Position numbers and translations under genes: made by a program. The notes under the pieces are model-generated. The model made no database searches, was not told the DNA's origin, and was given only the letters and a program-made list of their open reading frames with translations. Below, in pieces: positions 28,103 through 37,486 of a stretch of DNA of 64,000 nucleotides (positions within the stretch are counted from its first letter, which is position 1; every line of letters starts with the position of its first letter). This DNA comes from Sphaerotilus uruguayifluvii (GTDB lineage: Bacteria > Pseudomonadota > Gammaproteobacteria > Burkholderiales > Burkholderiaceae_C). Where the stretch lies: assembly GCF_013294065.1 (NCBI RefSeq), contig NZ_JABSNM010000003.1, positions 97,351 to 161,350 on the forward strand, in the 5' to 3' direction.

Positions 28103-28710
28103 TGCGGCCCGGCCGGCGACCCGGCGACGGCGGCGTGCGCGGCTTCACGCTGGTGGAGCTGCTGGTCACGCTGGGCGTGCTGGCGCTGGTGATGATGGCC
28201 GCGACGCCGCCGCTGGCGACCTGGGCGGCCAACGCGCGGGTGCGCGGCGCGGCCGAGCGGCTGGGCAACGACCTGCGGCTGACGCAGTCGGAGGCGCTGC
28301 GGCGCAGCCGCCAGACCGCGCTGGTGCTGACCGCCGCGACCCCGGACCTCGGCGCGACGCCGTCGGCCAATGCCTCGGCCTGGTACGCGCAGGCCTTGCC
28401 GCAGCTCGCCGGCGAGAGCGCCGACGACAGCTTCTACATTCTCGGCTCGGCCGCGGCGCGCCAGGAGCGCGTCGGCATCACCGGCCCGGCCATCGTCTGC
28501 TTCAACACCGTCGGACGGCCGGTCAGCAACGGCGCGACCGGCCTGGGCGCGAGCTGCACCGCCCCCGCGACGATCGGCGCGCCGATCGTCTACGCGCTCA
28601 GCGCCGCGGGCTCGGACCGGCCGCTGCAGGTGCAGGTCTTCGCCGGCGGGCGCATCCGCGCCTGCGATCCGGCGCGCTCGGCCGCCGCCGGCCAGGCCGA
28701 CGGCTGCTGA
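28102..28710 (+). CDS. fimT: Minor pseudopilin FimT/GspH-type
   Basis: 202-aa prepilin-like protein that primes the type IV pilus fibre together with PilVWX. The leader has a Gly before FTLVELLVTLGVLALVMMAA, with Glu5 present. The GspH/FimT body carries RLGNDLRLTQSEALRRSRQ and a C-terminal domain with cysteines at VCFN, SCTAP and ACDP. The ATG at 28102 overlaps the pilE stop. Some FimT proteins bind DNA in natural transformation via a basic C-terminus; here the C-terminus is only weakly basic, so this role is uncertain. Confidence 0.87.
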   Translation: MRPGRRPGDGGVRGFTLVELLVTLGVLALVMMAATPPLATWAANARVRGAAERLGNDLRLTQSEALRRSRQTALVLTAATPDLGATPSANASAWYAQALPQLAGESADDSFYILGSAAARQERVGITGPAIVCFNTVGRPVSNGATGLGASCTAPATIGAPIVYALSAAGSDRPLQVQVFAGGRIRACDPARSAAAGQADGC

Positions 28711-28726
28711 ACGACGGAAGTCCGCG

Positions 28727-29134
28727 ATGACGACGCCCTCCCGCCTGCCCCCTCGCCCCCGCGGCTTCACGCTGATCGAGGCGCTGATCGCGCTGCTGGT
28801 GCTGTCCTTCGGCGTGCTCGGGCTGGCGGCGCTGCAGGGCCGCGCGATCCAGCGCGCGGTCGACGCCGAGGACCGCAACCGCGCCGCGCTGCTGGCCGAC
28901 CAGATCGTCAGCGAGATGTGGCTGCGCGGCACGACCAGCCTGCCCGCGGCGGTCGTCTCGGCCTGGCAGGCGCGGGTCGCCGACAGCGCCGGCGCCGGCC
29001 TGCCCGGCGCCAGCGGCAGCGTCGGCACGCCCGACACGCTCGGCGTCGTCACCGTGACCATCCGCTGGCGCCCGCCCACCCGCGCCAGCAGCGACGGCGA
29101 TCTCGTCTACCGCACCAAGGTGGTGATCCCGTGA
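28727..29134 (+). CDS. pilV: Minor type IV pilin PilV
   Basis: 135-aa prepilin: leader MTTPSRLPPRPRG, then FTLIEALIALLVLSFGVLGL, the characteristic PilV start including Glu5, and the family segment ALLADQIVSEMWLRG just after the helix. It helps assemble the pilus tip complex with PilW, PilX and PilY1. The start ATG at 28727 follows the fimT stop by 16 bases, with GGAAG upstream. Its stop overlaps the GTG start of pilW. Confidence 0.9.
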   Translation: MTTPSRLPPRPRGFTLIEALIALLVLSFGVLGLAALQGRAIQRAVDAEDRNRAALLADQIVSEMWLRGTTSLPAAVVSAWQARVADSAGAGLPGASGSVGTPDTLGVVTVTIRWRPPTRASSDGDLVYRTKVVIP

Positions 29135-30375
29135 GGCCGCATCGCCGATCCGCCCGCCCGACCCTGCGGGCCCGGCACGGCCGCCGGCTCGCGGCCGCCG
29201 GCATGACGCTGGTCGAGCTGCTGGTGGCGCTGCTGGTGGGCTCCTTCGTGGCGATCGCGGTCGTCGGCGTGCTGGCGGTGGCCGAGAGCGGCAAGCGCCA
29301 GACCCTGGCCGGCAGCGACATGGGCCAGGTCGGCGCCTACGCGATGACCCAGCTCGACCGCATGCTGCGCAGCGCCGGCTCCGGCTACGCCCGCTCGGCC
29401 TCCTACCTGTTCGGCTGCCGGCTGCACGCCGCGCGCGGCGGCACGCAGATCCTGCCGCTGCCCTCGGGCAGCACGCTGCCGGCGCCCTTCGCCTCAGTCA
29501 CGACCGGCAGCAGCGGCGTCTTCCGGCTCGCGCCAGCGGTCATCGCCGCCGGCCAGACCACGCCATCGGCCGCCGGCGGCCGCACCTCGGACGTGCTGCT
29601 GGTGATGAGCGGGCAGAGCGGCCAGGGCGAGGTCGCGCTGCCCTTCTCGACCGACGCGCAGGCCGCGGCGCTGCAGCTCGGCAGCACCGTCGGCCTGAGC
29701 GCCGGCGAGGTGCTGCTGATCGGCGACCAGCAGCCGGCGAGCACCGGCACCGCGCCCTGCCTGATCACGCAGGTCTCGTCGAGCTTCGACGCCAGCAGCG
29801 GCAGCGGCGCGGTCCCGCTGGCCGGCACCTACTACAGCGGCGGCATCGACAGCGCGGTGCTCACCGACTACTCGCCCTCGGCCACCGCCAGCGCGCTGGG
29901 CAACCCCGGCAACGGCAATGCGCCGCAGCTGCTGGCCATCGGCGTCGGAGACGCCGGCACGCTGTACGTGCACGACCTGCTGCAGGCCGCCAGCCCGGCG
30001 CTGCAGGCGCTGGCCGACGGCGTGTTCGTGATGCAGGCGCTCTACGGCGTCGACACCGACGGCGACCGTGTCGTCGACGGCTGGCAGGCGCCGAGCGGCG
30101 ACTACGCGATCAGCGCGCTGATGGACGGCTCGGCCGCAGCCAACGCGCGGCTGCGCACCATCGTCGCGATCCGGCTCGGCCTGGTGCTGCGCGCGAACCG
30201 GCCGGACGAGTCGGCCGATCCGGCGCGCCCGCCCGCGCCCGAGACGCTGACGCTGTTCTCCGATCTGGGCAGCAGCCTGAAGCGCACGCTGACGCTGACG
30301 AAGGCGGAGCGGCTCTACCGCTACCGCACGCTGGAGGCCACCGTGCCGCTGCGCAACCTGCTGATCCTGAAATGA
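29131..30375 (+). CDS. pilW: Minor type IV pilin PilW
   Basis: 414-aa minor pilin. The start is GTG at 29131, overlapping the pilV stop (GTGA). A long basic leader is followed by Gly and MTLVELLVALLVGSFVAIAV, a prepilin helix with Met in place of Phe1, as often seen in PilW. The body contains MTQLDRMLRSAGSGYARS, typical of the family, and ends in the PilW C-terminal domain (LRTIVAIRLGLVLRA). It supports the tip complex with PilX and PilY1. Confidence 0.88.
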   Translation: MRPHRRSARPTLRARHGRRLAAAGMTLVELLVALLVGSFVAIAVVGVLAVAESGKRQTLAGSDMGQVGAYAMTQLDRMLRSAGSGYARSASYLFGCRLHAARGGTQILPLPSGSTLPAPFASVTTGSSGVFRLAPAVIAAGQTTPSAAGGRTSDVLLVMSGQSGQGEVALPFSTDAQAAALQLGSTVGLSAGEVLLIGDQQPASTGTAPCLITQVSSSFDASSGSGAVPLAGTYYSGGIDSAVLTDYSPSATASALGNPGNGNAPQLLAIGVGDAGTLYVHDLLQAASPALQALADGVFVMQALYGVDTDGDRVVDGWQAPSGDYAISALMDGSAAANARLRTIVAIRLGLVLRANRPDESADPARPPAPETLTLFSDLGSSLKRTLTLTKAERLYRYRTLEATVPLRNLLILK

Positions 30376-30968
30376 GCGCCCCGGCCCGCCTCCCGACCCG
30401 GCGCCGGCAGCGCGGCATGGTGCTGCTGTTCACGCTGGTGGCGCTGACCGTGGTGCTGCTGGCCGGGCTGTCGCTGATCCGCGCGCTCGACGTCAGCCTG
30501 CTGCAGGCCGGCAACCTCGGCTACCGCCGCGACCTGGCCAACCAGGCCGACCGCGGCATGGCGCAGGCGGTCGCGCTGATCTCCAGCGGCGCGCTGTCGA
30601 CCGAAAGCGCACGCAACGCCTCGCTCGGCTCGGCCAACTACTCGGCCAGCCGGCTCGCGACCAATGCGCAGGGCATTCCGCTGGTGCTGCTGAGCGACGC
30701 GGCCTTCACCGCCGCCGGCATGAGCGGCGCCGACCTGGTCGACAGCGCCAGCGGCGTGACCGTGCGCTGGGTCATCGACCGCCAGTGCCTGGCCGCCGGC
30801 GACGTGCTCGGCACCGCCTGCGCGCTCGACAGCAGCCTGAGCGAAGCGGCCGCCGACGACCGCTACCGCCTGGTCAGGTCGGAGGTGCGGGCGGTGATGC
30901 GCATCAGCGTGCGCGCGACCGGACCGCGCGGCACGCAGGCCTTCTTCCAGTCCGTCGTCACCCGGTGA
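30372..30968 (+). CDS. pilX: Type IV pilus assembly protein PilX
   Basis: 198 aa, start ATGA-overlapped with pilW and stop overlapped with pilY1. The N-terminus RQRGMVLLFTLVALTVVLLAG is a PilX-type hydrophobic helix whose prepilin motif lacks the canonical Glu5, as is usual in PilX. The middle region has DLANQADRGMAQAVALI, and the C-terminus a PilX domain with two cysteines (RQCLAAG ... TACALD). With PilVW it positions PilY1 at the pilus tip. Confidence 0.88.
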   Translation: MSAPARLPTRRRQRGMVLLFTLVALTVVLLAGLSLIRALDVSLLQAGNLGYRRDLANQADRGMAQAVALISSGALSTESARNASLGSANYSASRLATNAQGIPLVLLSDAAFTAAGMSGADLVDSASGVTVRWVIDRQCLAAGDVLGTACALDSSLSEAAADDRYRLVRSEVRAVMRISVRATGPRGTQAFFQSVVTR

Positions 30969-33900
30969 TGAAGCTCCCCATGAAGCTGCTCCGTATCCTG
31001 CTGCTGGTGCTGCTGATGCCGCTGCTGCTGGCACAGCGGCCGGCCCGCGCGGCCATCGACCTGGCCGACGCGCCGCTGTTCTCCTCGGCCAGCGTGCCGG
31101 GCAACCTGCTGCTGGCGCTGTCGGTCGAATACCCGACCGCCAGCACGCCGGCCTACCTCAACACCAGCGCCTACAGCGCCTCGACCGCCTATGTCGGCTA
31201 CTTCGACCCGGGCAAGTGCTACCGCTACGTCTACAACTCGACCACGCCGGCCGACAGCCACTTCGCGCCCTACAGCCTGACGACCACCCGCACCTGCGTG
31301 TCGACCTCGCTGGTGCCGCTGTGGAGCGGCAACTGGCTGAACTGGGCCTCGACGCAGACGCTCGACGCCTTCCGCTGGGCGCTGACCGGCGGCACGCGCA
31401 AGGTCGACACCGCCGCCCAGACCATCCTGCAGAAGACCCGCCACCCGGGCCTGGGCTATTTCCCCGAGAAGGTCACCGCGGGCACCACCGCCGTCGCCGG
31501 CGCCACGCCCTTCACCTCGGCCGCGGTCGTCACCGCGATCAACGGGCTGGGCGTGGCGATGACGATCAGCACCGATTCGCCGCTGAGCTGCACGTTCACG
31601 CTGAAGACCGACTACTCCAGCTCCATCTCGTGCAGCACCAACGCAGCGACGCTGTCGTGCTCGATGAGCGCCTCCGGCACGTCCTGCAGCGCCAGCGCCG
31701 GCACGCCGCTGCACAGCCTGTCATGCACCCGCAACACCACCAACGGCGGCGTCTCCTACACCTACAGCTGCACCAACACGCAGAGCACGGCCACCAGCTG
31801 CTCGACCGCCTCGCCGCTGCTTTACTCGTCGAGCGCCGCCACCAGCTCGAGCTGCTCTGCCGCACTGGCTGGCGCCGACTACGTCAGCCAGTCCGGCCTG
31901 GGCGGCACGATCGCCAGCCGCACGGCCTACAAGCTCTACATCCAGCCCAAGGTCTGCGACGCCACGGTCGGGCTGGAGAGCAACTGCACGAAGTACGGCA
32001 CCACCGCCAGCCCGATCTACAAGCCCGAGGGCCTGATGCAGCAGTACGCCTCGAAGCTGCGCTACTCGGCCTTCGGCTACCTGAACGACGGCTACTACCG
32101 CGACGGCGGCGTGATGCGCGCGCGCATGAAGTACATCGGCCCGACCCAGCCGGTGCCCGGCTCGAGCGCGATCGGCAACAGCCGGGCCGAGTGGGACAGC
32201 AGCACCGGCATCATGCTGGCCAATCCCGACACCGCCGACACCAGCGCCACCATCGCCTTCGCGCAGGCGCAGACCGGGCTAACGCCGACGCTGCAGTACA
32301 GCGGCGTCATGAACTACCTCAACCGGTTCGGCTCGACCACCGGCGTCTACAAGGGCTACGACCCGGTCAGCGAGCTCTACTACGCCGGGCTGCGCTACTA
32401 CCGCAAGCTCGGCCCGGTGGCCTCGTACAACAGCCTGAGCGGCATCACCACGACCACGGCGCTCAACAACGTGATCGACGGCTTCCCCGTCATCACCAGC
32501 TGGGACGACCCGATCCTCTACAGCTGCCAGAAGAACTTCATCCTGGGCATCGGCGACGTCAACACCTGGAACGACGCCAACCTGCAGGGCAGCACCATCC
32601 GCACCAGCGCCGAGCCGGCGCTGCCCTCCGAGGTCGCCGCCGACACCGAGATCGACGTCAAGAAGGCGACCGACATGGTCGGCCAGCTCGAGGGCTGGGC
32701 GAACCTGGGCAGCTACTCGTCCGGGCGCAACAACAGCTACTTCATGGCCGGTCTGGCCTATCACGCTCACACCGTCGACCTGCGCAGCGACCTGGGCGGC
32801 TCGCAGACGGTCAGCACCTACTGGGTCGACGTGCTCGAGAACCAGTACTACCTGGCGAAGAACCAGTACTGGCTGGCCGCGAAATACGGCGGCTTCGAGG
32901 TGGCCGGCAGCTTCCAGCCCTACGCCAGCAGCAACTCGACCTCGACGATCGCGCAGAACGCCTGGTACACCAGCTCCGACACCGTCGGCTCCAACCCGCG
33001 CCCGGACAACTACTACACCGGCGGCCTGGCCGCGCAGATGATCTCCGGCCTGGGCAAGGCCTTCGCGAAGATCGCGCAGGAGGCCTCGGCCTCGACCTCG
33101 ACCGCCTTCGCCTCGACCTCGCTGAACGAGGCCAGCAGCGGCAACGCCAGCTACGCCGCCAGCTATGACCCGCGCTACTGGACCGGCACGCTTCTGGGCC
33201 TGTCGGTCAGCTATGCCAGCGACGGCACGCCCTCCTCCAGCGAGGTCTGGAACGCGCGCACGCTGCTGGCCTCGACGCTGCCGACGAACCGCAGGATCGT
33301 CACCTGCTGCACCGCCACCGGCGCCGCCCTGCCCTTCCGCAGCGCCAGCCTGGGCGCGGCCGCGCTGTCGAGCCGCACCTACTACGCCTCCTTCGCCGCG
33401 GTCCCCGGGGTCGACACCACCGCGCAGTCGGCGGCGAACTTTCTCGACTACCTGCGCGGCGACCGCACGCGCGAGCAGTCCGCCGGCGGCGTCTACCGCA
33501 CGCGCAACGCGGTGCTGGGCGACATCGTCAACTCCAAGGTCACCGCGACCGGCGCTCCGGCCTCGCCCTACTACGACGCGAGCAATCCCGGCTACAACGC
33601 CTTCCGCCGCAGCTACTCCAGCCGGCGCACCGTCGTCTACGTCGGCGCCAACGACGGCATGCTGCATGCCTTCGACGGCAGCCTGAGCGGCACCACCGCC
33701 GGCACCGAGCTGTTCGCCTACGTGCCCAGCTTCGTCTACGGCGACAGCACCACCGCGTCGACCCGCGGCCTGGCCGCGCTGGGCAACCCGTCCTACGAGC
33801 ACCGCCCCTACGTCGACGCCACGCCGCTGACCTTCGACGTCGACTTCGCCCGCGTCGGCGGCGCTTCGCCCTCGGCGTCCACCTCGGACTGGCGCACGAT

Positions 33901-35023
33901 CCTGATCGGCGGCCTGGGCCGCGGCGGGCGCGGCTACTACGCCATCGACGTGACCCAGCCCGACAGCTGGACCAGCGAGAGCGTCGTCGCCTCCAAGGTG
34001 CTGTGGGAGTACACCGACGCCTCGCTGGGCCACGGCTACGGCGACGCGCGCGTCGTCAAGACCGCCAAGTACGGCTGGACCGTGGTGATCGCCTCCGGCT
34101 ACAACACGCCCGACGGCAGCGCCTCGATCCACCTGCTCAACCCGAAGACCGGCGCGCTCTACGAGAAGATCACGCTCTCGGGCAGCACGCTGGCCGCGCC
34201 CTACGATGTCGCGCATGTCACCGCCTTCATCCCCGACCTGACCGACTACACCGCCACCGCGCTCTATGCCGGCGACCTGCAGGGCAACCTCTGGCGCATC
34301 GACGTCAGCCGCGCCAACGGCAGCTATCCCGCAGCGCTGAAGTTCGCCCGGCTGACCGACGCCTCGGGCACCGGCCAGCCGGTGACCACGCCGGTGCGGG
34401 TGATGATCGAGCCGAACTCCGGCAAGCGCTACCTGCTGGTCGGCACCGGCCGGCTGCTCGCCGACAGCGACATCACCAGCACGCAGACCCAGACGCTCTA
34501 CGCGATCATCGACGGCACCGCGAGCACGATGTACACCGACTCGACGCTGCCCAGCGGCGTGAGCTTTCCGGTGACACGCGCGAAGCTGGCGGCCAACACC
34601 GACCTGCTCTCCGGCATCGGCAGCGCGCCGACGCAGCCGATGGGCTGGTACTTCGACCTGGGCAGCGGCTCGACCGGCGTCGCCGAGCGCGTGACCATCG
34701 CGCCGACCGTCACGCAGGGTCTGGTCGGCGTGGCGCTGAACCAGCCCGGAGGCGATGCCTGCACGCCCTCGGGCACCAGCCGGGTGCTGGCGGTCAGCTT
34801 CGCCGACGGCAGGAGCATGCTCACCGACAGCAGCGGCAACGCGGTCGCGCTGAGTGCCTCCAGCGACGGGCTGGCCTCGGACATCACCTTCAAGAACATC
34901 GGCGGCAAGGTCCGGCTGGTGGCCGGGCGCAGCGGCGGCGGCGTGAGCAACCAGCCCGGCACCTTCGGCCGCGCCGGCACGCTGCGCCGGCTGAACTGGC
35001 GCGAAGTGCCGACGATCAACTGA
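30968..35023 (+). CDS. pilY1: Type IV pilus tip adhesin PilY1
   Basis: 1351 aa: signal peptide (LLRILLLVLLMPLLLAQRPARA), an N-terminal part with family motifs (GNLLLALSVEYPTAS, YVGYFDPGKCYRY, LVPLWSGNWLNWASTQTLD), and a C-terminal beta-propeller from about residue 885 (VVYVGANDGMLHAFDG, then repeated blade motifs such as LFAYVPSF, GHGYGDARVVK and YAGDLQGNLWRIDVS). PilY1 promotes pilus extension and adhesion, often in a calcium-dependent way. An unusual Cys/Ser/Thr-rich insertion lies at about residues 206-301. No von Willebrand A domain is evident, unlike in Pseudomonas. The start ATG overlaps the pilX stop (TGATG). Confidence 0.92.
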   Translation: MKLPMKLLRILLLVLLMPLLLAQRPARAAIDLADAPLFSSASVPGNLLLALSVEYPTASTPAYLNTSAYSASTAYVGYFDPGKCYRYVYNSTTPADSHFAPYSLTTTRTCVSTSLVPLWSGNWLNWASTQTLDAFRWALTGGTRKVDTAAQTILQKTRHPGLGYFPEKVTAGTTAVAGATPFTSAAVVTAINGLGVAMTISTDSPLSCTFTLKTDYSSSISCSTNAATLSCSMSASGTSCSASAGTPLHSLSCTRNTTNGGVSYTYSCTNTQSTATSCSTASPLLYSSSAATSSSCSAALAGADYVSQSGLGGTIASRTAYKLYIQPKVCDATVGLESNCTKYGTTASPIYKPEGLMQQYASKLRYSAFGYLNDGYYRDGGVMRARMKYIGPTQPVPGSSAIGNSRAEWDSSTGIMLANPDTADTSATIAFAQAQTGLTPTLQYSGVMNYLNRFGSTTGVYKGYDPVSELYYAGLRYYRKLGPVASYNSLSGITTTTALNNVIDGFPVITSWDDPILYSCQKNFILGIGDVNTWNDANLQGSTIRTSAEPALPSEVAADTEIDVKKATDMVGQLEGWANLGSYSSGRNNSYFMAGLAYHAHTVDLRSDLGGSQTVSTYWVDVLENQYYLAKNQYWLAAKYGGFEVAGSFQPYASSNSTSTIAQNAWYTSSDTVGSNPRPDNYYTGGLAAQMISGLGKAFAKIAQEASASTSTAFASTSLNEASSGNASYAASYDPRYWTGTLLGLSVSYASDGTPSSSEVWNARTLLASTLPTNRRIVTCCTATGAALPFRSASLGAAALSSRTYYASFAAVPGVDTTAQSAANFLDYLRGDRTREQSAGGVYRTRNAVLGDIVNSKVTATGAPASPYYDASNPGYNAFRRSYSSRRTVVYVGANDGMLHAFDGSLSGTTAGTELFAYVPSFVYGDSTTASTRGLAALGNPSYEHRPYVDATPLTFDVDFARVGGASPSASTSDWRTILIGGLGRGGRGYYAIDVTQPDSWTSESVVASKVLWEYTDASLGHGYGDARVVKTAKYGWTVVIASGYNTPDGSASIHLLNPKTGALYEKITLSGSTLAAPYDVAHVTAFIPDLTDYTATALYAGDLQGNLWRIDVSRANGSYPAALKFARLTDASGTGQPVTTPVRVMIEPNSGKRYLLVGTGRLLADSDITSTQTQTLYAIIDGTASTMYTDSTLPSGVSFPVTRAKLAANTDLLSGIGSAPTQPMGWYFDLGSGSTGVAERVTIAPTVTQGLVGVALNQPGGDACTPSGTSRVLAVSFADGRSMLTDSSGNAVALSASSDGLASDITFKNIGGKVRLVAGRSGGGVSNQPGTFGRAGTLRRLNWREVPTIN

Positions 35024-35027
35024 GCCG

Positions 35028-35606
35028 ATGGCGGCGATGCCCCCGGCACCGATCCTGCTGCTGGGCGCCGGCGTGCTGCTCGCCCACGCGCTGCTGCTGC
35101 AGGCGCTGCAGCCCCCGCCGGTGCGCGCAACCGCGCCGCCGGCCCCCGCGCCCTGGCAGGTGCGCCTGGTGCCGCCCGCCCGGGCGCCGATGCCGCCGAC
35201 CGCGGCCCGGCCAGCGCATGCAGCCGCCGCCCGGCCCGACCCGGCCCGGGGGCGGCCCGGCCCGCCGCCCGACACCCCCGACATCGCCACCGCCACCGAG
35301 GCACGCCCCGACATCGCCGCCCGACCGGTCTCGGCGCCGGACCTCGGCCTGCTCGAGCAGGATCAGGCTCTGGCCGAGCTGCTGCCCAGCGGCCTGCCGA
35401 TGCGGCTGCGGCTGACGATCGACGCCTCGGGGCAGCTCGACAGGCTCGAGGCCCTGCAGATCGACGACGGCGACCGGGCGCTGCTGCCGGCGCTGCAGCG
35501 CATGTTCGCCGCGACCCGCTTCCTGCCGGCACGCCGGGGCGGCCGCGAGATCGCCAGCCAGCTCGACATCGAGCTCCGGCTCGACGCGCTGCCGGCGCCG
35601 CGCTGA
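35028..35606 (+). CDS. Predicted membrane-anchored protein with TonB-like C-terminus
   Basis: 192 aa following pilY1 by 4 bases, so probably the last gene of the pilus operon. The N-terminal membrane helix (ILLLGAGVLLAHALLLQAL) is followed by a long Pro/Ala/Arg-rich spacer (residues ~29-105). The C-terminal ~90-residue alpha/beta domain (LPMRLRLTIDASGQLDRLEA ... FAATRFLPARRGGREIASQL) resembles TonB C-terminal folds. It may span the periplasm and contact pilus or outer-membrane parts. This is a shape-based suggestion, not a firm family match. Confidence 0.55.
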   Translation: MAAMPPAPILLLGAGVLLAHALLLQALQPPPVRATAPPAPAPWQVRLVPPARAPMPPTAARPAHAAAARPDPARGRPGPPPDTPDIATATEARPDIAARPVSAPDLGLLEQDQALAELLPSGLPMRLRLTIDASGQLDRLEALQIDDGDRALLPALQRMFAATRFLPARRGGREIASQLDIELRLDALPAPR

Positions 35607-35613
35607 CGCCGGA

Positions 35614-36090
35614 TCAGGGCCGGCTGCCGCCGTCGCGGTCGGCGCGCTCGTCGGCCCAGTGCAGATGCACCCGCGCCAGCCCCTCGGCGCGCACCTGCAC
35701 CGCGGCCTCGCGGGTGCGGCCCTCGAAGACCGCCGTCATCGTGTAGCGGCCGGCCGGCAGCTTGACGTCGACATACGGCCCGACATCGTCGGCCTTCAGC
35801 CGATCGCGCCCGTCGGGCCCGACGATGCGCAGCGAGGCGCCGGACACGTAGGCCGAGCGCGGCCCCTCGGACATCAGCACGCGCAGGTTGAACTGGCGCA
35901 GCCGGCGGTCGAGCACCATGCGCGACTCGGCACCGTCGCCGCCGCTCTGGAACGAGGTGCCCTGCCAGTCGCGCACGCCGCCGTCGGCCCCCACCTCCGC
36001 CGCGTTCGGCACATCGCCGGACGGGGCGGCCAGCGCAGCCAGCGGCAGCGAGATCAGCAGGGACAGCAGAATCGGACGCAGGAAGGGCAC
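35614..36090 (-). CDS. Secreted protein with carboxypeptidase-regulatory-like fold
   Basis: 158 aa from GTG at 36090, chosen because it opens the signal peptide VPFLRPILLSLLISLPLAALAA; longer in-frame starts would run into the divergent promoter. The mature part is predicted mostly beta, with SLRIVGPDGRDRLKADDVGP and VDVKLPAGRYTMTAVFEGRT, the pattern of carboxypeptidase-regulatory/transthyretin-like domains. No catalytic residues are evident. Probably periplasmic; function unknown. It converges on the pilus operon and is divergent from the metallo-hydrolase gene. Confidence 0.6.
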   Translation of the reverse strand: MPFLRPILLSLLISLPLAALAAPSGDVPNAAEVGADGGVRDWQGTSFQSGGDGAESRMVLDRRLRQFNLRVLMSEGPRSAYVSGASLRIVGPDGRDRLKADDVGPYVDVKLPAGRYTMTAVFEGRTREAAVQVRAEGLARVHLHWADERADRDGGSRP

Positions 36091-36199
36091 GGCACGACGG
36101 GATGATGCGAAAACGCCCAGCTTAGCGCGGGTGACAGCCCGCCGGATGCGGGCGTGGCATGCTGTTTCAATCGTCACCACCCCGCCCGCACGCCCCGCC

Positions 36200-37201
36200 A
36201 TGACGCTTGCCCCCCACACCCACGACCTCGGCCACGGCATCTTCGCGATCGACACCGGCTTCGAGCGCGATCATTTCGATGCTGCCTACCTGATCGTCGA
36301 CGAGGGCCGCGCCGCCTTCGTCGACACCGGCCACAACGCCGCGGTGCCGCGGCTGCTCGCGGCGCTCGACGCGCTCGGCCTGCCGCGCGAGGCCGTCGAC
36401 TGGGTCATCCCGACCCATGTGCATCTGGACCACGCCGGCGGCGCCGGCCTGCTGATGCGCCATCTGCCCGGCGCCCGCGCGCTGATCCATCCGCGCGGCG
36501 CCCGCCACCTGATCAATCCGCTGGCCCTGGTCGAGGGCGCACGGGCGGTCTACGGCGTCGAGGTGGTGCGCCAGACCTACGGCGTGATCGAGCCGATCGA
36601 GGCCGGGCGCGTCGTCGAGAGCCATGACGGCCAGCGCATCCGGCTCGGCTCGCGCGAGCTGCTGCTGATCGACACGCCCGGACATGCGCGCCACCACCAC
36701 TGCGTCTGGGACGAACGCAGCCGCGGCTGGTTCACCGGCGACACCTTCGGCATCAGCTACCGCGAGTTCGACGGCGCGGACGGCGCCTGGATCTTCCCGA
36801 GCACGACGCCGGTGCAGTTCGAGCCCGAGGCGCTGCGCGCGTCGGTGCAGCGCATGCTGGCCCTGCAGCCGCGGTGCCTCTACCCGACCCACTTCGGCCG
36901 GGTCGACGGCGTCGAGCGGCTGGCCGCGCAGTTCCTCGCCACGCTGGATCGCTTCGAGGCCGACGGCCTGGCCCTGCTGGCGCGCCTGCCCGACGACGCG
37001 CCGGCCCGGCTGGCCGCGCTGAAGGAGCAGGTCGCCTCGACGCTGGTCGACTCCGCGCTGGCCGCCGGCTGTCCGGTGAGCGCCGACCGGGCGCGCGAGC
37101 TGCTCGCGCTGGACATCGAGCTCAATGCACAGGGCATGGCGGTCTGGCTCGACCGTCTGGCCCGACCCACAGGATCGGGGGGATCGCGCCGTTCCCAGTG
37201 A
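36200..37201 (+). CDS. Metallo-beta-lactamase-fold hydrolase
   Basis: 333-aa cytoplasmic hydrolase with the zinc motif THVHLDHAGG (His73, His75, Asp77, His78), a third-ligand region around LLIDTPGHARHHH, GDTFG further on, and PTHFGRVDG near residue 232. A helical C-terminal extension follows. It belongs to the broad glyoxalase-II-like group; the substrate (thioester, lactone or other) cannot be deduced. The start ATG at 36200 coincides with the family start. It is monocistronic. Confidence 0.85.
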   Translation: MTLAPHTHDLGHGIFAIDTGFERDHFDAAYLIVDEGRAAFVDTGHNAAVPRLLAALDALGLPREAVDWVIPTHVHLDHAGGAGLLMRHLPGARALIHPRGARHLINPLALVEGARAVYGVEVVRQTYGVIEPIEAGRVVESHDGQRIRLGSRELLLIDTPGHARHHHCVWDERSRGWFTGDTFGISYREFDGADGAWIFPSTTPVQFEPEALRASVQRMLALQPRCLYPTHFGRVDGVERLAAQFLATLDRFEADGLALLARLPDDAPARLAALKEQVASTLVDSALAAGCPVSADRARELLALDIELNAQGMAVWLDRLARPTGSGGSRRSQ

Positions 37202-37486
37202 AACAAATGCATGCAAATGAAACGATGAGGCTTTTCCACATATCGCATTTCGCGCATTTGTGCTCACCTCGGCAGGTACGAATCAGGCTCTTGCTGAAGC
37301 AGGTCTGAAGCCGGGCTGACAAAAGCATTAAACGCCCTTGTGAATCAAGCACTTGAGGTGCGACCAAAGGAATTTTTCGCACTTCCCCCGAACTAGGGGA
37401 TTCCCTCGCCGCGCCCTAGACTGATGTTTCAGCCGGTCACCAGACCGGCATTCCGGTTTCATGGAAGACAACAGCGGGAGAAGCGC

